Below, piece after piece: positions 60,052 through 64,000 of a DNA stretch of 64,000 nucleotides. This stretch comes from Kitasatospora sp. MAA19. GTDB taxonomy: Bacteria; Actinomycetota; Actinomycetes; Streptomycetales; Streptomycetaceae. The notes beneath the pieces were generated by a model. The model saw only the letters and a list, made by a program, of their open reading frames with translations. It did no database searches and had not been told where the DNA came from. Positions within the stretch are counted from its first letter, which is position 1. Each line of letters starts with the position of its first letter. A program made the position numbers and the translations under genes. The stretch lies in assembly GCF_029894125.1 (NCBI RefSeq), contig NZ_JARXYZ010000001.1, positions 583,952 to 647,951 on the forward strand, read 5' to 3'.

Positions 60052-60211
60052 TCAATATCCAGTCAATACGGCGTCAAACCGGCGCCGTTCGACCGCGATC
60101 CGGACGGCCTGCGGGTCTTCGGTCCCGGTGGGGGCCCTGAGGCCCGAGGTCCGGGAGAGACGGGGATGGCCGAGTCCCGTCCTGGGATGTGTGGGGCGCG
60201 TGTGCACGGTG

Positions 60212-62482
60212 TCACGGAAGGGGCGACGTCCGGTGCAGGAGCAGCAGCGCCACGTCGTCCGGCCGGGACCGCCGCTCGGTCACGTTCAGCGTGAGCAGGT
60301 CGGCCAGCCGCTCCAGCGCGGGCGCCGCACCGATCCGGGCCGGGCCGGTCTGCCGGGCCCACAGCTCCAGCCCGCCGAGCATCCGCTGCACCGACTCGTC
60401 GTAGTCCTCCTCGCGGTCCTCGACCAGGCCGTCGGTGTACACCAGCAGCGTCTCGCCGACCGACAGCCGGTCGACCGCCAGCGGGTACGGCTGCCCCGGG
60501 TCCACGCCCAGCGGCGGCCCGCCCGGCAGGTCCAGCTCGGCGGCCTTGGCGTCCGCGATCCGCACCGGCGCCGGATGCCCGGCCCGGGCCGCGGTCAGCG
60601 CGCCGTCGGTCGGGTCCAGGGTCAGGTAGAGGCAGGTCGCGAACAGCTCGGTGTCCAGCTCGGTCAGCAGCCGGCTGGTCCGGGCCAGCGTGGCGGCCGG
60701 ATCGTGCCCGTCCGTCGCGTACGCCCGCAGGCCGCTGCGCAGCTGGCCCATCACCGCCGTCGCCTCCGCGTTGTGGCCCTGGACGTCGCCGATCACCAGC
60801 CCGATCCGGTCGTCCGGCAGCTTCAGCAGGTCGTACCAGTCGCCGCCGATCTGCATGCCCTCGGTGCTCGGCAGGTAGCGGGCGGCGCTGGCGATGCCGG
60901 ACAGCCGGGGCAGGGTACGCGGCAGCATCGCGCGCTGCAGCTCGGTGGCGCGGTGCAGGTGGGTGTCGTACAGCCGGGCCCGCTCCAGGGACTGCGCGAG
61001 GATCCCGGCGAAGGCCGAGTACAGGGTGCGGTCCTCCCGGCTGAACACCCGCTCGGTGGCGAAGGTGATCAGGCAGGAGCCCACCTGCCGCCCGGAGGCG
61101 ACCAGCGGCAGCACCGCCCAGGCGGCAGGGGTGAGCGGGCCGTGCCGGACCCGGCCCGCGCCGGGCTCGCTGAACAGCGGGGCGGAGCGGGTCAGCGCGT
61201 GCTGCATCACGTCCTCGGAGAGGTCCGCCAGGCGGGTCAGCTCGGTGCGGCGCGGCCCGCCGTACACGGTGTGCGAGACGGGCAGCAGCCGGCCCTCGTC
61301 CACCAGGTCCAGCACGATGCTGGCGGCGCCGAAGGTGGGGCGGGCGACGTCGGTGACGGCGGTGGTGACGTCCCGGACGGTCACCGCCCGCGACAGCGCC
61401 CGGGTGAGCGCGAGCAGCAGCGCCGTCCGGGCCCCGGCGGGGGTGCCGCGCTGCTCTCGGTTCTGCTCCTGGCCCTGCTCCCGGCCCTGCTCCCGGCTCT
61501 GCGCGCGGCTCTGTTCTCGGTCGGTGAGGAGCCCGGCGACCCGGACCGGCCGGTCGTGGACGTCCAGCATCACCTCGCCGGTCTCCTCGATCCGCGCCAC
61601 CTTGCCGCCCCGGCGCAGCACCCGGTACTCGATCCGGTACCGCCCGCCGGTGGCGAGCGCCTCGGCGAGCGCGGCCTGGACGTCCGGCAGGTCCTCGGGG
61701 TGGACGATGCGGTCCAGCTCCGGGGCGGAGCCGTCGGCGGTGGCGGGCTGGCCGGTGACCTGGAACGCCGCGGCGTCCCAGTAGCTCTCCCCGGTGACCA
61801 GGTCGCGTTCGAAGGCACCGTGCCCGGCGGCCCGGACGGCGAGCGACAGCATCGGGTGGGCCAGCCCGGCGGGGCGGCTCCCGTCCCCGTCCTGCGGCGC
61901 CTCGGCCGGGCCCCGGGGTATTCGGGCGTCCGCGTGGTCGAGCAGGTGGGACAGTCGGTGGGCGCAGGCCTCGCCGATGGTCTCCAGGACGTCCAGGTCG
62001 CGGTGGGGGACGGTGCCCCGGTGGGCCAGCGCGAGGGAGAGGACGCCGACCGGCCGCTCGTCGACGATCATCGGCAGGGTGATCACGGCGACCATTCCGG
62101 TGCCCATGCCGGCGTTCTTGTTCGGGTAGTCGATGCTGGTGTGCTCGGGGCTGAGCAGGTACGGGCGGCGCAGCCGCAGGGCCATCGCGGCGGGCAGGTC
62201 ACTGGCCGGATCGACGGTGCTGTAGCGCTCGTGGGCCCAGTCCGGAAGCCCGTGCGAGGCGGTCAGCCGGAGCATTCCGACGGAATCCAGCAGGTAGAGC
62301 GCGGATCCCTCGCCGGTGATCCAGCCCGGGCCCTCGGCGAGGACGGTGCCGAGCAGGTCGGCGGCGGTGGTGCAGCCGAGTAATAAGCGCACACAGCGCA
62401 TGGCGCTGCGGGCGGTGGGACTGCTGCGCGGCGTCCGGCTCTCGTCCTCGGAGGGGGAGGCCCACGGCGAGGTCAGGTCCAT
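60212..62482 (-). CDS. RsbU-type PP2C phosphatase with GAF and PAS sensor domains
   Basis: A 756-residue cytoplasmic phosphatase. The order is a GAF-like domain (about 25-190), a PAS domain (about 230-340; VHPEDLPDVQAALAEA), an Arg/Glu/Gln linker, a second GAF (about 370-520) and a C-terminal SpoIIE/PP2C domain (about 540-755). That domain has IGGDWYDLLKLPDDRIGLVIGDVQGHNAEATAVMGQLR with the metal aspartates and YTDGLVED. It should dephosphorylate an anti-sigma-factor antagonist in a partner-switching pathway. ATG 62480-62482 is preferred; a start 20 codons upstream is possible. Confidence 0.94.
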   Translation of the reverse strand: MDLTSPWASPSEDESRTPRSSPTARSAMRCVRLLLGCTTAADLLGTVLAEGPGWITGEGSALYLLDSVGMLRLTASHGLPDWAHERYSTVDPASDLPAAMALRLRRPYLLSPEHTSIDYPNKNAGMGTGMVAVITLPMIVDERPVGVLSLALAHRGTVPHRDLDVLETIGEACAHRLSHLLDHADARIPRGPAEAPQDGDGSRPAGLAHPMLSLAVRAAGHGAFERDLVTGESYWDAAAFQVTGQPATADGSAPELDRIVHPEDLPDVQAALAEALATGGRYRIEYRVLRRGGKVARIEETGEVMLDVHDRPVRVAGLLTDREQSRAQSREQGREQGQEQNREQRGTPAGARTALLLALTRALSRAVTVRDVTTAVTDVARPTFGAASIVLDLVDEGRLLPVSHTVYGGPRRTELTRLADLSEDVMQHALTRSAPLFSEPGAGRVRHGPLTPAAWAVLPLVASGRQVGSCLITFATERVFSREDRTLYSAFAGILAQSLERARLYDTHLHRATELQRAMLPRTLPRLSGIASAARYLPSTEGMQIGGDWYDLLKLPDDRIGLVIGDVQGHNAEATAVMGQLRSGLRAYATDGHDPAATLARTSRLLTELDTELFATCLYLTLDPTDGALTAARAGHPAPVRIADAKAAELDLPGGPPLGVDPGQPYPLAVDRLSVGETLLVYTDGLVEDREEDYDESVQRMLGGLELWARQTGPARIGAAPALERLADLLTLNVTERRSRPDDVALLLLHRTSPLP

Positions 62483-62564
62483 CGGGATACCCGGCCTTCC
62501 GCTCCGAGGGGGTGGGTGCCCTAGGGGTGCCCGAACGGGCACTTAATTCTTAATACCTCATTTC

Positions 62565-63695
62565 TCAAGCGGGTGCTGGAGCGGCCGAATGGGGGCCCAG
62601 GCGTCTCACCAGCACCAGCGTCCGGTCGTCCGCCGCGTCCGGCGCCACCGTCCGGACCAGCCGCTCCGCGGCACCCCGGGTGAGCTGCTGCTGCGTCCGC
62701 CAGGTCCGCACCACCGGCTCGGCCGCGGCCAGCAGCCGGCCCACCCCCTCGTCCAGATCCCGGCCCGGCACCTCCACCACGCCGTCGCTGAACAGCAGCA
62801 GCGAGTCGCCGCGCCGCAGCCGTCCCGACACCGCCGGATACGGCGCGCCCGACACCAGGCCCAGCGCCGGGCCGCCGTGGCCCGACCGCTCCCAGTCGCC
62901 GCCGTCCGCCCGGCAGTACTGCGCGGGCGCCGGATGGCCGGCGTTGAACAGCCGGTAGTCGCCCGTCGCCGGACGCAGCGCGAGGTGGACGGCCGTCGCG
63001 AAGTCGTCCTCCCAGCCCATCCGCATCAGGTGGTCGTTGGCCGCCGGCAGGAACGCCTCCGGCGGCACCCGGCCCAGCAGCATCGCGAACGCGCCCGACA
63101 GGTGCGTCGAGCGGGCCGCCGCCCGGCTGCCCTTGCCCGACACGTCCACCAGCACCAGCTCCAGCAGGTCCTCCTCCGGACGGTGGGCGCACAGCAGGAA
63201 GTCCCCCGAGAACGAGGTGCCGCCGGCCGGTGCCAGCGCACTGTCGAAGTGCCAGTCCAGCAGCCGCTCCGGAAGCCGGGCCAGTGCCCGGGTGTGCTCG
63301 GCCAGCTCCAGCAGCATCGAATCGCCCTGCGTCCCGCGCAGGCCCAGCTGGTGCCGGAACCGGTTCGCGGCCAGCACCGTCACCCCGGTCGCGGCCAGCA
63401 CCAGGGTCACCCCGATCCGCACCCCGCGCGGGTCCTGCACCACCGCGCCCAGCACACCACCCGCCAGTGCCACGCACACCAGCACCAGCAACTGCCCGCG
63501 CCGCAGCAGCAGCCCGCCGACCACCAGCGGCAGCACCAGCGCGGACGGCGGCCAGCTGTACGGCAGCGCGATCGGCAGCAGGCCCAGCACCGCCGTCAGC
63601 CCGAGCAGCACACCCAGCGCGTTCCGTTCCGCCCGCGCGTCCCCGTCCAGCAGTCGCCGGTACCACCGCCGCGCCCTCGCCAGCAGTGCGGGCAC
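62565..63695 (-). CDS. Membrane-anchored SpoIIE/RsbU-type PP2C phosphatase
   Basis: A 376-residue phosphatase. Four or five hydrophobic spans fill residues about 20-115 (LGVLLGLTAVLGLLPIALPY, LVLPLVVGGLLL, LLVLVCVALAGGVLGAVV, IGVTLVLAATGVTVLAA). The PP2C domain follows with LVLVDVSGKGSRAAARSTHLSG, DDFATAVHL, FNAGHPAP and LFSDGVVEV, keeping the metal aspartates. Like its neighbour at 60212 it probably acts on an anti-anti-sigma factor, here from the membrane. GTG 63693-63695 follows GGAGG; a TTG five codons earlier is the alternative. Confidence 0.92.
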   Translation of the reverse strand: MPALLARARRWYRRLLDGDARAERNALGVLLGLTAVLGLLPIALPYSWPPSALVLPLVVGGLLLRRGQLLVLVCVALAGGVLGAVVQDPRGVRIGVTLVLAATGVTVLAANRFRHQLGLRGTQGDSMLLELAEHTRALARLPERLLDWHFDSALAPAGGTSFSGDFLLCAHRPEEDLLELVLVDVSGKGSRAAARSTHLSGAFAMLLGRVPPEAFLPAANDHLMRMGWEDDFATAVHLALRPATGDYRLFNAGHPAPAQYCRADGGDWERSGHGGPALGLVSGAPYPAVSGRLRRGDSLLLFSDGVVEVPGRDLDEGVGRLLAAAEPVVRTWRTQQQLTRGAAERLVRTVAPDAADDRTLVLVRRLGPHSAAPAPA

Positions 63696-64000
63696 GTGGA
63701 CCTCCGCCAAGGGGTCGGCGGTCCCCGGTCATGACCACCAGTCAGCCCGGCCACACTAACCCGTCCACCCCCACCACCCCCGACAACCAGTTCGACACCA
63801 CCCCGCCATCCCACCCGCACCCGCCACCAGAAGTCGGCCCCGCCGACTTCTCGTCCCGGCCCGATCGTGCGTGTGGGCCCGCCGGCCATGTCAGGTGCGC
63901 TTCGCGGGACTATCACGATCTAGGTGTACGGCACCCGGTTGGCCTAGCTGTTGATCTTCCTGGTGGGCGTAGGCCGGATGGTCTACGCCCGTCCGGCTGA
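63696..64000. other. Upstream region at the right window edge
   Basis: No gene is supported in the last 305 bases. It probably holds the promoter of the membrane phosphatase. GGGCGTAG (63965-63972) and CTACGCCC (63983-63990) are perfect 8-bp arms of a dyad near the window end. Confidence 0.5.

Noticed and set aside
63230..64000. Plus-strand frame to the window edge
   Set aside because: It lies antisense to the membrane phosphatase and is an Ala/Pro/Arg low-complexity reading.

Overview
The window is very GC-rich chromosomal DNA from a streptomycete (Streptomyces or Kitasatospora). The best evidence is the block at 9.6-20.6 kb: purF, purM, a DUF3073 gene, valine/leucine dehydrogenase, a conserved hypothetical gene, bldC and a DEAH helicase. 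This order matches the S. coelicolor bldC region as I recall it. GTG starts, Shine-Dalgarno-free (probably leaderless) genes, an XRE/DUF397 pair, a conservon and LytR-CpsA-Psr and RsbU-type genes all fit the same family. Most genes are ordinary core or conserved accessory genes. No prophage, insertion sequence, CRISPR array or biosynthetic cluster is visible.

Layout. 0-9.4 kb: end of an unidentified gene, an aldo/keto reductase with a MerR-type promoter, a His-rich methyltransferase, metG, an XRE/DUF397 pair, a leader ORF coupled to a small membrane protein, a solo DUF397 gene, a GNAT gene, purA and a divergent diacylglycerol-kinase-like gene. 9.6-20.6 kb: the pur/vdh/bldC/helicase block with a tRNA-Asp. 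20.7-24.5 kb: a truncated beta-lactamase remnant, a LysR regulator divergent from a quinone-oxidoreductase-like gene, an alpha/beta hydrolase and a Uma2 remnant beside a tRNA-Glu/Asp/Phe operon. 24.9-31.1 kb: a metallopeptidase, a crcB-DUF190-crcB operon, a lipoprotein, a DEAD-box helicase with a repetitive tail and a bacterial PARG. 31.2-40.4 kb: small membrane, lectin, phosphatase, SDR and nucleotidyltransferase genes, tRNA-Lys, a fatty-acid desaturase and an LCP cell-wall ligase. 40.5-54.8 kb: VOC protein, HAD/GH65 sugar phosphorylase pair, PoxB-like enzyme, XRE-cupin regulator with a DUF6126-like membrane protein, MocR regulator, SigJ-like sigma factor, UppP, TANGO2-like protein, AhpD-like protein and a PEP-mutase-family protein. 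54.5-63.7 kb, all on the minus strand: a complete conservon (cvnA-B-C-D) followed by two P450 genes, with two RsbU/SpoIIE-type phosphatases upstream.

Genes that probably work together: purF-purM in purine synthesis, with purA nearby; crcB-DUF190-crcB in fluoride export; the HAD phosphomutase and GH65 phosphorylase in disaccharide phosphorolysis; UppP (undecaprenyl phosphate recycling) and LCP (polymer attachment to the wall) in envelope building; and cvnA-D plus the P450 pair as one signalling/oxidation operon resembling the rar operon of S. griseus. The most unusual points are the P450 with no EXXR motif whose reading frame overlaps the next P450 by 145 bases, the AT-rich gene-free segment after bldC with a Crp-like site, and several well-formed operators without an adjacent cognate regulator.
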